Part shown: positions 42,340 to 51,644 of the stretch, piece after piece
Layout: each line of letters begins with the position of its first letter
How positions within the stretch are numbered: the stretch's first letter is position 1
DNA from: an uncultured Sulfurovum sp.
GTDB taxonomy: Bacteria; Campylobacterota; Campylobacteria; Campylobacterales; Sulfurovaceae
Direction of reading: 5' to 3'
Length of the DNA: 64,000 nt
Assembly (NCBI GenBank): GCA_902727915.1
Contig: CACVAU010000072.1
Location: forward strand, 22,162-86,161
Position numbers and translations under genes: made by a program
The notes under the pieces: model-generated
What the model was told of the DNA's origin: nothing
The model's input: the letters and a program-made list of their open reading frames with translations, nothing else
The model's database searches: none

Positions 42340-44133
42340 TTATTTTTTTGCTTCTTTTTTTCTATTTTTAAAAGAGTTTTTCATTTTTTCGAGTAAAGCA
42401 GTAAAGAGTTTAGAAAAAATTCCTTTACTCGATGCTTTAGGAGGTCGAACATAATCACTAGGCATCATGGCATCGGCATTGTCCATTAGTACTGGTACAA
42501 AAAGTAATGATACAAATACAGCAGCTACTGTACCTGAGATAAGAGCAACACCAAGTCCACCAAAAATTGGGTCTCCAGCAAGTAAGGCTGAACCTAAAAT
42601 AATAGCAACAGCTGTTAAGAAAATAGGTATGGCTCTGGTTGCTGAAGCTAAAGCTATGGCACGCTTTCGCTCTACACCTTGATCATTAATTAGACCTTTT
42701 GCATAATCAATTAATAATAAAGAGTTTCTTGATGAGATTCCCATCAGGGCTATAAATCCAATTAAAGAAGTTGCTGTTAAGAAGAAGGTATGGGTTGTAA
42801 CAAGGTCTGCTACCCAGTGACCTAAAATAACACCAATTAAGGAAAGGAAAGACCCCCCTAAAATAATACCACTTAAGGCAAAACTTTTGTAATAAATAAC
42901 AAGTAAAAAGAATATGAGAACAAGTGCAGCAATAAAGGCAGCACCTAAGTCTCTAAAAGTATCCAATGTTACTTTCATCTCTCCATCCCAACGTAAAAGA
43001 TACTTTTCACCAGTTTGCTTATGTACTAATTCTAGGTCAAACATGTAAGTAGAAATTGGAGCATTTGAAACGGTATATTCCTTTGAGAAATATTCTTCCA
43101 TTTTTCCTCGCGCATCTAATAATGGATAAACCTGAGACACATTATCAGTTTCAGCAATAACATTAATCATACGTTTCAGGTCTTTATGCATAATGGTTGG
43201 GTTAGAGTTAACTTTAACAATTTTCACAACTTCGGTTAACGGAATCATAAGACCTTGACGATTCATGAGTGTCAAAGAAGTGAGTTTTGAACGAATGGCA
43301 TTGTGTGTATCATCTTTTAAACGTTTAGTCTCATCACTTAAGCCTAAAAATATAGGAATTTGAAGAGAGCGATTCTCAGAGTTTTTAGTAGCAATTACCA
43401 TTCCTTCAAAAGAAAGGTATAAAATGTTGTTAACTTGTTCAATACCAAGTTTTGATAGGGCAATTTTTTCTATGTCTGGAATGAGTTCATATTTTTCATA
43501 AATATCATCTGACATAATGTCTACATCTACTAAATCTTTTGTGTCATTTAGTATATTGGCTACTTCAACAGAAAGTTTTCGTGTTTGAGGAATATCATGA
43601 CCATGTACTTCAACCACAATTTGAGCTAAAGTAGGGGGACCTGATGGTTGTTCAATAAATTTAATGACCGAACCTGGGACTACACCTTGACAGGTCTCTT
43701 GTACAATAGGTCGTAAACGACTAATCATTAAGAAAGATGCTTCTTCTCTGGCTTCATTTGGGGTTAGGTTTATGGAAAGTTCGGCTACATTTTCACTTCT
43801 TTTCATGAGTGAGCCTTTAACCAGTCCAGCATAATCAAGAGGAATACCTTGTCCATAATAGATTGAAATATCTAATATCTCACTTTCACCTCTTAAAATA
43901 TTAGAAACACAACCTGTTACTTTTTTAGTTTGTTGTATTGAACTTCCTGTGGGTGTATCGACATAAATAGAGTAAGTTGTGGCACTTTTTCCTGGTAGCA
44001 TTCTTGCTAATACGCCTCCTGAGGGAAACATTAATAATGATGCAAAAAATGCTGCAATGGTTAAAATAATAACCATTCTTTTTCTAAATTCACTTGTTAA
44101 AATCCAATAGATAAAGTTTTCAAGTTTTTCCAT
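42340..44133 (-). CDS. RND efflux pump, C-terminal half
   Basis: A 597-aa protein equal to the second half of an RND permease: one membrane helix at the N-terminus (about 18-36), a large periplasmic porter/docking region (about 40-385), then five more helices (about 385-560), including GISSRNSLLLIDYAKG, the proton-relay helix with Arg in place of the usual Lys. The tail is basic (KNRKKEAKK). Its ATG immediately follows the TAG of the N-terminal half, in the same frame, with GAGGAA as ribosome site. Together the halves are about 1160 residues, slightly longer than one pump. Confidence 0.87.
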   Translation of the reverse strand: MEKLENFIYWILTSEFRKRMVIILTIAAFFASLLMFPSGGVLARMLPGKSATTYSIYVDTPTGSSIQQTKKVTGCVSNILRGESEILDISIYYGQGIPLDYAGLVKGSLMKRSENVAELSINLTPNEAREEASFLMISRLRPIVQETCQGVVPGSVIKFIEQPSGPPTLAQIVVEVHGHDIPQTRKLSVEVANILNDTKDLVDVDIMSDDIYEKYELIPDIEKIALSKLGIEQVNNILYLSFEGMVIATKNSENRSLQIPIFLGLSDETKRLKDDTHNAIRSKLTSLTLMNRQGLMIPLTEVVKIVKVNSNPTIMHKDLKRMINVIAETDNVSQVYPLLDARGKMEEYFSKEYTVSNAPISTYMFDLELVHKQTGEKYLLRWDGEMKVTLDTFRDLGAAFIAALVLIFFLLVIYYKSFALSGIILGGSFLSLIGVILGHWVADLVTTHTFFLTATSLIGFIALMGISSRNSLLLIDYAKGLINDQGVERKRAIALASATRAIPIFLTAVAIILGSALLAGDPIFGGLGVALISGTVAAVFVSLLFVPVLMDNADAMMPSDYVRPPKASSKGIFSKLFTALLEKMKNSFKNRKKEAKK

Positions 44134-45825
44134 CTATTTTTCCTCTTTCTTTTTATCTTGACATGTTGGACAGGTTCCATCATTACATACTTCACAGATA
44201 CCATAAGGGTTATGTTCCATATCATGCTTTTCATCGTGTTCGGGTTTCTTTAAAAGTTTTAAACTTAAATAAGGTGTAAATATATAAGCAACAATAAGGG
44301 ATGCAAACAGTGCTATAGGTACATTATAGGGAATAGGTTTCATAAATGACCCCATCATTCCCCCAACAAATGCCATTGGCACCATGGTCATAATAATAGC
44401 TAAGGTAGCAATGTTTGTTGGTCCACCAACTTCATCTGTAGCTTCTACAAGGAGTTCGCCCATCTCTCGGTCTTCAACCCCTGGACTATGTAGGTGACGG
44501 TGAATATTTTCAATAACAATAATGGCAGCATCAACCAATAAACCTAAGGAGAGTAAGAAGGCAAAGAGCGTAATTCTATTCATGGTTTGACCTGTGATGT
44601 AGGCAATGAAAAGGGTAATGGCTAAAATGGCTGGAACAGAAAAAGTTACAATAAGTGATTCTCTCCACCCCAGAGCAAATACTAACATAATAGCAATAAT
44701 AATAATTGTAATAACCAAGTGATGCATTAATTCATCAACAGCAGCGTTCGCTCTTTCTCCATAATCTCTTGTTTTACGATATTCTATACCAAGCTTTTCA
44801 AATAGAGGCTTTTGCTCTTCAATAAGCTTCATAACATCTTCTGCTACGAAAACGGCATTGGTTCCAGCTAATTTTGACACGGATAGTGTAACTTGTGATA
44901 TGTTTTTACTTAATGCTCTGCTGGTATCATTATTAGGTCTAAAGATTAATTCTACATCTTGAAAATTTTGCTTGTCGATACCTTGTTCAACTTTAGCAAC
45001 ATCACGGAGATAAATCGGAGAGTCTCGGTAAGAGGTTACACGAACACCTTCAATGTCTTTGATGCTATTAATGGCATTAGAAACCCCAAAGAATACCAAC
45101 TTATTACCTTTTGTTTTTCCTTTTACATCAGGTACATTCACAGCCAGTTGTTGTAATGCTGTCATAATTTGTCCCATTGACAAGTGATAGGCAGAAAGCT
45201 TATTAACATCTACTTCAATGTTAAACTGCTCTTTATGTGAACCATGTAATGTAGTTTTAGCAACATTATCAATACTGTTAATTTTATGTTTTAGTTTTCT
45301 CAGTTCTTCATTGAACTCAACAAGTGAAAGTGTTGAACTTTCATTTTGATACAGTGCCAAAGTAATAATCGGTACATCGATATCAATATCAAAAGGTTTG
45401 ACAAGAGGTTGTTGCACTCCTTTTGGCATCATGTCCATGTTTTGCATGATTTTATCATAAAGTTTTAAGTTGGAGTCTTCTCTGTTTTCTCCAATATAGT
45501 ACATAACATTTACAATACCAACACTGTCCATTGAAGTACTGTATACATGTTGTATTCCCTGAACCTCACGAAGTTTTTTTTCCAGTGGTTTAGAAACAAT
45601 ATTTTCAATTTCAAGAGGTGAAGCACCAGGCATGACAACCATAATCCCACCACCTGAAATTGCAATTTGAGGGTCTTCTTCTCTTGGCATGGTTGAGAGT
45701 GCTATCCAACCAAGTGCTAAAATGACAATACCCAATACGGCTGTTAAAGGGTTTCGTAAGAAACCTTGACCTAATTTACCTGCGACATCTTTTATGACAT
45801 AAGGCTCTGTTGCTTTTTTTCCCAT
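44134..45825 (-). CDS. RND efflux pump, N-terminal half with Cys-rich tail
   Basis: A 563-aa protein with the first membrane helix at about 27-46, a periplasmic porter region (about 50-370) and five helices (about 370-530). The proton-relay helix reads LGLLVDAAIIVIENI: the first Asp is present but the second Asp found in AcrB is Ala, as in metal-type RND pumps. After the last helix comes a cytoplasmic tail with many His and a CxxC-x4-CxxC cluster (CEVCNDGTCPTC), likely metal-binding. A single TAG separates it from the C-terminal half. It follows the adaptor gene by 2 bp. Confidence 0.87.
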   Translation of the reverse strand: MGKKATEPYVIKDVAGKLGQGFLRNPLTAVLGIVILALGWIALSTMPREEDPQIAISGGGIMVVMPGASPLEIENIVSKPLEKKLREVQGIQHVYSTSMDSVGIVNVMYYIGENREDSNLKLYDKIMQNMDMMPKGVQQPLVKPFDIDIDVPIITLALYQNESSTLSLVEFNEELRKLKHKINSIDNVAKTTLHGSHKEQFNIEVDVNKLSAYHLSMGQIMTALQQLAVNVPDVKGKTKGNKLVFFGVSNAINSIKDIEGVRVTSYRDSPIYLRDVAKVEQGIDKQNFQDVELIFRPNNDTSRALSKNISQVTLSVSKLAGTNAVFVAEDVMKLIEEQKPLFEKLGIEYRKTRDYGERANAAVDELMHHLVITIIIIAIMLVFALGWRESLIVTFSVPAILAITLFIAYITGQTMNRITLFAFLLSLGLLVDAAIIVIENIHRHLHSPGVEDREMGELLVEATDEVGGPTNIATLAIIMTMVPMAFVGGMMGSFMKPIPYNVPIALFASLIVAYIFTPYLSLKLLKKPEHDEKHDMEHNPYGICEVCNDGTCPTCQDKKKEEK

Positions 45826-45827
45826 TT

Positions 45828-46619
45828 TTAACCTTTAATATTTACTTTAGCGTACATTCCTGGATAAATTGATTTGCTTTTTGAGTCAAATTCAATTTTC
45901 ATCTTAAACTTATGTGTCATTGGATTTGAACTTGGGATGATAGAATAGATTTTTCCTTTACTTTTAAAATCAGCTGAAGGTATGCCTATATCAATGATTT
46001 TTCCCAATTTCATAAATTTAATATCATTTTCAGATATTTCAACAATAATACTCAGTCTTGAAAGGTCCGTAAGTATGACCCCTGGCATACCTGGTATTGC
46101 CATTTCTCCCACAGAAAGTTTTTTTGCAATAATTACACCAGTATTTGGAGCTGTTAGTTTGAGGTAATTATACTGATTTAGTACTTCTTTTTTCATTGCT
46201 TTTGCTTGGGCTACCTGTTTTGAAGCAATTTTTACCATACTTTTCATATTTTCTGCACCCAACTCTAGGTTTTCCAGTTCATATTTGGAGACCATGCCTT
46301 TATCAAAAAGTCGTTTATATCTTCCAAGATTAAGTAAAATATTTGAGTATTGATTCTTATTCATATGTAAGGCAAGTTGTGCTTGTGAAATGGCAAGGTT
46401 AACTTGTTCTTTTTTAGAATCAATTTCTTTAGAATCAATTTCGTAAAGTAGTTGACCTTTTTCAACAATATCTCCTTCTGAGACATGCATTTTGGTTACA
46501 ATACCCATGTATCTACTGGTAATCATTTTTTGATTGTTCGATATGACCGAACCAGATAATTCAAGTTCTAGTGCGTGTAGGCTACTTAAGCCTAATAGCA
46601 TGAGTATAAATAGTTTCAT
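45828..46619 (-). CDS. RND efflux periplasmic adaptor
   Basis: A 263-aa membrane-fusion protein with a signal peptide (about 1-16). The biotinyl-lipoyl-like motif is split, as usual, around a helical hairpin: IVTKMHVSEGDIVEKGQLLYEID (about 41-63) and LTAPNTGVIIAKKLSVGE (about 155-172). The barrel domain lies at about 180-263. It lacks the long C-terminal membrane-proximal domain, so it is at the short end of the family. It links the RND halves to the TolC-like channel, and overlaps the tolC-like gene by 4 bp. Confidence 0.88.
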   Translation of the reverse strand: MKLFILMLLGLSSLHALELELSGSVISNNQKMITSRYMGIVTKMHVSEGDIVEKGQLLYEIDSKEIDSKKEQVNLAISQAQLALHMNKNQYSNILLNLGRYKRLFDKGMVSKYELENLELGAENMKSMVKIASKQVAQAKAMKKEVLNQYNYLKLTAPNTGVIIAKKLSVGEMAIPGMPGVILTDLSRLSIIVEISENDIKFMKLGKIIDIGIPSADFKSKGKIYSIIPSSNPMTHKFKMKIEFDSKSKSIYPGMYAKVNIKG

Positions 46620-47986
46620 TTGTTTTCTCCTTGATTAAGTATACTTTTGAGTTCAAAAATTTTTGCATTTTTATCATTTTTAGCTGTTAGGAGTTTTAAA
46701 AGAACTTCTAACTCTTTTGATTGTTTGATGAGTACATCAGAAATGGATGTAATACCTTCTTTGTACTGTTCTTGATAGTTTTCATACACTTTAGAAGCAA
46801 AGATAAATTGTGTTTCCAGACTTTTAATTTCAGCAAACTTACTTTTGATTTCAGTTTGCAGTTTGGCAATTTTTAAGCCAATACCTTTTTGTGCAAGTTC
46901 AACTTCTTCTCGCATTTTCATATTTTCAATTTTGGCTTTATTTAAGTTAACTTTATCAATATTTCCATTAAATAGATTCCACTCTAGTTGTAAACCAAGG
47001 GTGTAAAAGTCTTTGTCTATAAATTCGTTGAATGCTTTGTCATCACTAGAACCATATTCACCAAAGGCACCGACTGTAGGTAAAAAGTTTCCCTCTTCTG
47101 CTTTTACTGCCATTTCAGTAATTTTAAGTCCTAATTTTGCTTTTTGGATATCTATATTATTTTGAATAAACTGTTCGATATAAATTTCAGGCATAGGGAC
47201 TAAATGATTAACTTCCTGAATAGATATGACATGTTTATTCAGTAAAAATGATAAGTATTGATAAGCCAGTCTTTTATTGTAATTGGCTTGGGTTAAAATA
47301 CTGACTGTTTCAGCTTTTCGTGTTGCTACTTCTAGTTCATCAATTTTTTTTGCAAAACCTTCTTCTTTCATATTTTTAACAATGTTTTGCAGTTTATCAA
47401 TATTTGACAAAATATTAGATAGATTATTGATGTATTGGTTAATAAGAGAAATGTCATAAAAAGTTTTAGTGGTTTGATAGACTTTTTCATTGAGTAATTT
47501 TGCAGTATCTAAAGTACTCATATGTTCAAGGGCTTTTGTAATTTTTTCATATTGTTCTAGTTTTCCACCTGTATAGAGAGGTAGCATATAGGTAAGGGTT
47601 GTTTGATAATGACTTCTTGCCTTAGGATGGTTTAAGTCATTAGGTTGCACATTTAATATGTTGGGGTTTGTACTGTCAAACTCTGAAAAACCAAAATCAC
47701 CAAAAGTAGCTTCTCTACTTTTAAGTTTAAATCCAAAAATATTTCCTGCATCATTAGAGCGTAAGGCTTGAATTTTAGCATCTAATTTACCATAATTGTG
47801 ACCTTTAGCTACGGAAGTTGCATGTTGTTTTATTTGTTCGTTGAATTTTGAAATTTTCAATTCAAGATTGTTTTCCTGCATTATCTTTAATGCTTGATCT
47901 AAAGAAAGATTTTTTAATTCTTGAGCAATAGCGATAAAACTTAGGAACAAAGTTAAAATTATATATCTTAAATGTAATGGAAACAT
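46616..47986 (-). CDS. TolC-family outer-membrane efflux channel
   Basis: A 456-aa protein: signal peptide (about 1-20), then two long helical repeats typical of outer-membrane efflux proteins (LSLDQALKIMQENNLELKIS near the start; KEGITSISDVLIKQSKELEVL near the end), with QLEWNLFNG at the second-repeat barrel strand. First gene of the efflux operon. It would complete the tripartite pump with the adaptor and RND halves. Substrate is unknown. Confidence 0.87.
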   Translation of the reverse strand: MFPLHLRYIILTLFLSFIAIAQELKNLSLDQALKIMQENNLELKISKFNEQIKQHATSVAKGHNYGKLDAKIQALRSNDAGNIFGFKLKSREATFGDFGFSEFDSTNPNILNVQPNDLNHPKARSHYQTTLTYMLPLYTGGKLEQYEKITKALEHMSTLDTAKLLNEKVYQTTKTFYDISLINQYINNLSNILSNIDKLQNIVKNMKEEGFAKKIDELEVATRKAETVSILTQANYNKRLAYQYLSFLLNKHVISIQEVNHLVPMPEIYIEQFIQNNIDIQKAKLGLKITEMAVKAEEGNFLPTVGAFGEYGSSDDKAFNEFIDKDFYTLGLQLEWNLFNGNIDKVNLNKAKIENMKMREEVELAQKGIGLKIAKLQTEIKSKFAEIKSLETQFIFASKVYENYQEQYKEGITSISDVLIKQSKELEVLLKLLTAKNDKNAKIFELKSILNQGENK

Positions 47987-48075
47987 CTTAATCCTTTATA
48001 ATTAATTGTTATCGGAAGTATAAGTAAAAAATATTAATCTAAATTGAATTTAAGAAAACACTTTGATTAATAAAT

Positions 48076-48091
48076 AAGTATAGCTATACTT
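48076..48091. promoter_or_regulatory. 16-bp perfect palindrome upstream of the efflux operon
   Basis: AAGTATAGCTATACTT is perfectly self-complementary, about 90 bp upstream of the tolC-like ATG. A half-site-like AAGTATAAG lies at 48016-48024. This is a candidate operator for a local repressor (TetR or MerR type); no regulator gene is adjacent. Confidence 0.5.
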
Positions 48092-48153
48092 CTCTAAAAT
48101 GATAATTTTAATTTATTCAAAAAATTTGGAGTGGGAAAAGTGTTACTACTGGT

Positions 48154-48173
48154 TTCCCTCGTAGGAGAGGGAA
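48154..48173 (-). terminator. Hairpin after serA
   Basis: A 7-bp GC-rich stem (TTCCCTC / GAGGGAA) with a 6-nt loop lies 23 bp after the serA stop. On the minus strand no T tract follows, so efficiency is unclear. Confidence 0.45.
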
Positions 48174-48195
48174 GCTTGTTTTATATGATATTTTA

Positions 48196-49785
48196 TTAAA
48201 TACTAACGTAATTTACGCTAATACATGCTTCTAACTTTGAAAGTTCTGAAAGAACTTCTTTGGTAATGCTTTCATCTACATTGACAACAGCTAAAGCATG
48301 TGATGCATTGTCTCTGCCCAGTCTAAAGTCAGCAATATTTAGTCCATGTGAAGAAACAATTCGTCCAACATCACCAATGACACCTGGAACATCTGTATTT
48401 CTAAATAAAATTAGATTTCCTTTTGGTTCAAGGTCTAGTTTATAGCCATCGATGTCCATAATACGTAGATTTTTTTCTCCAAAGACAGTACCAGCAATGA
48501 AAAAATCTCCGTTGTCAGTTGAAACTTTAACACTGACTTTATTTGTCAGTCCAGAGTTATTAATCGCTGTTTCTTTAATAATTTTAATATTTCTATCTTC
48601 AGCTACAAATTCTGCATTAACATAGTTTACTTGGTCTTGTAGTGATTCACTTAAAAGACCTACTGTGGCAAAGGTACTCAGTGAATCTAAATATTCAGAG
48701 ACAGCACCTTTTGTTGTGATTCTAATACTTTTAACGGTAGAACGCGTAGCTTGTGCTGCAATATTTCCCATTTTTTGTATAAGTTCAAGGTATGGACGTA
48801 AAAAATCAGGGAGTTCATTTTCTTTAATAGGCAAATTAAGCGCATTAGGATAAGCAATAGATTTAGCAGCTTCAATGGCATTTTGAGCAGCCTGAATGGC
48901 AATATTTTGTTGTGATTCTTTTGTATTGGCACCTAAGTGAGGGGTAACCGTTACATTATCTAAATCAAGGAGAGGGTGATCCGTTGCTGGTTCTTTGTTA
49001 AATACATCAATCCCAGCCATATGGATTTTACCAGAGCTTAAACCTTCTAGTAGGGCATCTTCATTATAAAGACCACCTCTTGCACAGTTAATAAGAACAA
49101 CACCATCTTTCATTTTTGCGATTTCTGCTTTATCAATCATTCCAAGTGTTTCTTTATTTTTAGGCGTATGAATGGTAATAATATCACAAGCAAGAATCTC
49201 TTCAAAGTTTTTGGTATAAGAGATATCTACATCAGTTGCTTTTCTTGGATCGATGTAGGGGTCATAAGCAATGACATCCATTTCAAAGGCTTTGGCTCTT
49301 TTTCCAACACGTGAACCAATATTCCCAAAACCAATAACACCTAACTTCTTATTTTTAAGTTCAGTACCATACCAGTCTTGTCTTCTCCATACTCTATCTA
49401 CTTTGAGATTATTATGGGCATAAGGGAATTGGCGTACACAAGAAAGCATATGTGCCATAGTGAGTTCTACAGCTGCAATAGTATTAGCTGTTGGTACGTT
49501 CATTACAACGATACCTTTTTTACTACAACCCTCAATATCTACATTGTCAACACCAACACCAGCACGAACAACAGATTTTACATTGTGAGCATTGTCTAAA
49601 AAGTATTGATCAATATCGGTAGAAGAACGGGTAATGGCTACATCTGCAAGGGGAATGATTTCTGAGATGAGCTTGTCTTTAGGCTCATCTGCAGCATTAA
49701 TTAGGTTTATATCAGTATCATTTGTGAGGATATCCAACCCTTTTTGGTGGATATGATCACAAACTACAATAGTGATTTTAGACAT
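48196..49785 (-). CDS. serA: D-3-phosphoglycerate dehydrogenase
   Basis: A 529-aa NAD-dependent enzyme that oxidises 3-phosphoglycerate in the first step of serine synthesis. ATG 49785 is chosen over an in-frame TTG three codons earlier because AGGAA precedes it. The NAD motif GFGNIGSRVGKRAKAF lies near residue 147, the catalytic Arg-Glu-His set includes INCARGGLYNEDAL and VTPHLGANTKESQ, followed by the intervening domain and a C-terminal ACT domain (DVPGVIGDVGRIVSSHGLNIADFRLGR) for serine feedback. It follows rpsA by 12 bp, an order shared with Helicobacter and Campylobacter. Confidence 0.94.
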   Translation of the reverse strand: MSKITIVVCDHIHQKGLDILTNDTDINLINAADEPKDKLISEIIPLADVAITRSSTDIDQYFLDNAHNVKSVVRAGVGVDNVDIEGCSKKGIVVMNVPTANTIAAVELTMAHMLSCVRQFPYAHNNLKVDRVWRRQDWYGTELKNKKLGVIGFGNIGSRVGKRAKAFEMDVIAYDPYIDPRKATDVDISYTKNFEEILACDIITIHTPKNKETLGMIDKAEIAKMKDGVVLINCARGGLYNEDALLEGLSSGKIHMAGIDVFNKEPATDHPLLDLDNVTVTPHLGANTKESQQNIAIQAAQNAIEAAKSIAYPNALNLPIKENELPDFLRPYLELIQKMGNIAAQATRSTVKSIRITTKGAVSEYLDSLSTFATVGLLSESLQDQVNYVNAEFVAEDRNIKIIKETAINNSGLTNKVSVKVSTDNGDFFIAGTVFGEKNLRIMDIDGYKLDLEPKGNLILFRNTDVPGVIGDVGRIVSSHGLNIADFRLGRDNASHALAVVNVDESITKEVLSELSKLEACISVNYVSI

Positions 49786-49797
49786 TAGTGTCAATTC

Positions 49798-51468
49798 CTA
49801 CTTTCTTTTAAAGTCGCCAAAAGCATCGCCAAGAGTCATACTGTCATCTTGTTCTGCATTTAGTTTGTCTAGTGCTTCTCTTTCTTCTTGACGTTCAAGT
49901 CTTCTTACTGAAACCCTAATTCTATCAGATTTTGCATCGATGAAAGAAATTACAGCCCTAATCACTTGACCTTTTTCAATTTCTTCTTCTTTAAGTGGTG
50001 CCAAGTCATCAAGTCTAATAAGTGCATCAACACCAGCTTCAATAGAAACAAAAATACCAAAGTCTTTTTTGTCTTTAACTGTACCCTCTACAATGTCACC
50101 ATTTTTGTGACTTTTAGCAAAAGCAGCTACTGGAGATTCTTGCATCGCTTTGATACTTAAAGAAACTTTACCTTGGTCTCTGTCAATTTTAATAATTTTT
50201 ACTTCAACTTCATCACCAGCTTTGTATGTTTCTTTAGCTGACTCTGATTTTTCCCAAGAAAGTTCTTGATTATGTAAAAGACCTTCGACTGCACCAATTT
50301 TAATGAATGCTCCAAAGTCAGTTACTGATGAAACGATTCCTGTGATGATGTCACCAACTCTATTTGCAGAGGCAAATTGGTCAATTGGTTTAGGTAAGAG
50401 TGTTTTTCTTGATACTCTAAGTCTTCTTTGTTGCTTATCAATTTCAATAATTTCAACATCAATAACTTGATCAATTTCAATATAATCTTTTGGATGTTTA
50501 ACATTCTTTTCCCAAGAAAGTTCAGACACATGTAAGAAAGCTTCTAAATCTTCACCTAAATCTACAAAGGCACCATAAGGTTCAATATTAGAAACAGTGA
50601 CTGATACTGTATCACCAGCTCTTAAAGTATTGTCAATGTCTTTCCATGGGTCAAGGTTAGCTTCTTTAATTGAAAGAGAAAGGTGTCTTTTCTTTTTATC
50701 ATAGTCAATAGCAATAACATTAACTTCATCATCTTCTTTGTAGTACTTAGAAGGGTTAACTGGACCTTTATGAGAGATTTGTGAGTAATGAACAAGACCA
50801 TCCATACCACCAACATCAACAAACATACCATAAGAAGTAATCTTTTTCACTGTACCAACAACAACAGCTTTGTTTTCTAGTAATTTGTCTACAATCTCTT
50901 GAGTCTCAGCTTTTTCACGCTCAATAAGGGCTTTTCTTGAAACAACAACAGAGTTTTTTTCTTTATCAACTTTAACAATAAGTGCTTTAACTTGTTTACC
51001 AATTGGATCAACTTTGTAAGAAATATAAGAAAGGGTTCTTGGCATGAAGAATTCTAAACCAGAAACATCTACAACAAATCCACCTTTATTTTTTTTAGTA
51101 ATCGTACCTTCTACAACATACTCTTGTTCTTCATCATACTCTTCAATAAATTCAGCCAGGGCAGCACGTTGTTCTGCGAGTTCGTATGAAACACTAGGTC
51201 TTTCACCTCTTTGTCCAGTGATAACAACTTGAATGGTCTCACCTTCTTTAAACATAATAGTGTTATCGTCTTCTTCATCTCTAATTTGATCTAATGACAT
51301 AATAGCTTCATTTTTACGACCAATATCAATAATTACTTGATTCTCACCCTCATCAATTTTAACGATTATACCATCTACTAAATCACTTTTTGTGTCTGTC
51401 TTTTTGAACGACTCCTCGAGCATCGCCCCAAAATCTACGTCTTCTATTTCGATATCTTCGAATTTCAT
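49798..51468 (-). CDS. rpsA: 30S ribosomal protein S1
   Basis: A 556-aa RNA-binding protein that brings mRNA to the 30S subunit. Six S1 (OB-fold) domains run in tandem. The typical phrase G-x-V-x-x-x-x-x-x-G-x-F-V appears repeatedly: GTITKKNKGGFVVDV, GTVKKITSYGMFVDVGGMDGLVH, VSNIEPYGAFVDLGEDLEAFLH, GIVSSVTDFGAFIKIGAVEGLLH and GTVKDKKDFGIFVSIEAGVDALIR. The first domain is divergent and interacts with the ribosome. The gene is followed by serA and preceded by ispH, with a hairpin in the gap. Confidence 0.95.
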   Translation of the reverse strand: MKFEDIEIEDVDFGAMLEESFKKTDTKSDLVDGIIVKIDEGENQVIIDIGRKNEAIMSLDQIRDEEDDNTIMFKEGETIQVVITGQRGERPSVSYELAEQRAALAEFIEEYDEEQEYVVEGTITKKNKGGFVVDVSGLEFFMPRTLSYISYKVDPIGKQVKALIVKVDKEKNSVVVSRKALIEREKAETQEIVDKLLENKAVVVGTVKKITSYGMFVDVGGMDGLVHYSQISHKGPVNPSKYYKEDDEVNVIAIDYDKKKRHLSLSIKEANLDPWKDIDNTLRAGDTVSVTVSNIEPYGAFVDLGEDLEAFLHVSELSWEKNVKHPKDYIEIDQVIDVEIIEIDKQQRRLRVSRKTLLPKPIDQFASANRVGDIITGIVSSVTDFGAFIKIGAVEGLLHNQELSWEKSESAKETYKAGDEVEVKIIKIDRDQGKVSLSIKAMQESPVAAFAKSHKNGDIVEGTVKDKKDFGIFVSIEAGVDALIRLDDLAPLKEEEIEKGQVIRAVISFIDAKSDRIRVSVRRLERQEEREALDKLNAEQDDSMTLGDAFGDFKRK

Positions 51469-51551
51469 GCTTACTAATCCTTGTCTTGTGCCTAATTTTG
51501 CGCTATTATACTCTTTTTTATTTAATACAATATGAAAATAAATGAATATAA

Positions 51552-51644
51552 GCTTTAAGCTTTATGAAGTTTGTAAGGATAACACTATTTATGGAATGAC
51601 TTAAATAGTGTTAGAAGCGTAAGGCTTTAAGTTTTATGAAATTT
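51552..51644. repeat. 21-bp direct repeats flanking a hairpin in the ispH-rpsA gap
   Basis: GCTTTAAGCTTTATGAAGTTT (51552-51572) recurs as a 19/21 match at 51624-51644, where it overlaps the ispH stop. Between the copies is an 11-bp perfect stem, AACACTATTTA (51581-51591) and TAAATAGTGTT (51602-51612), with a 10-nt loop. It may be an rpsA leader structure or remnant of a small mobile repeat. Confidence 0.6.

Noticed and set aside
48100..48165. 21-codon ORF in the gap between serA and the efflux operon
   Set aside because: No ribosome site and overlaps the hairpin; likely chance.
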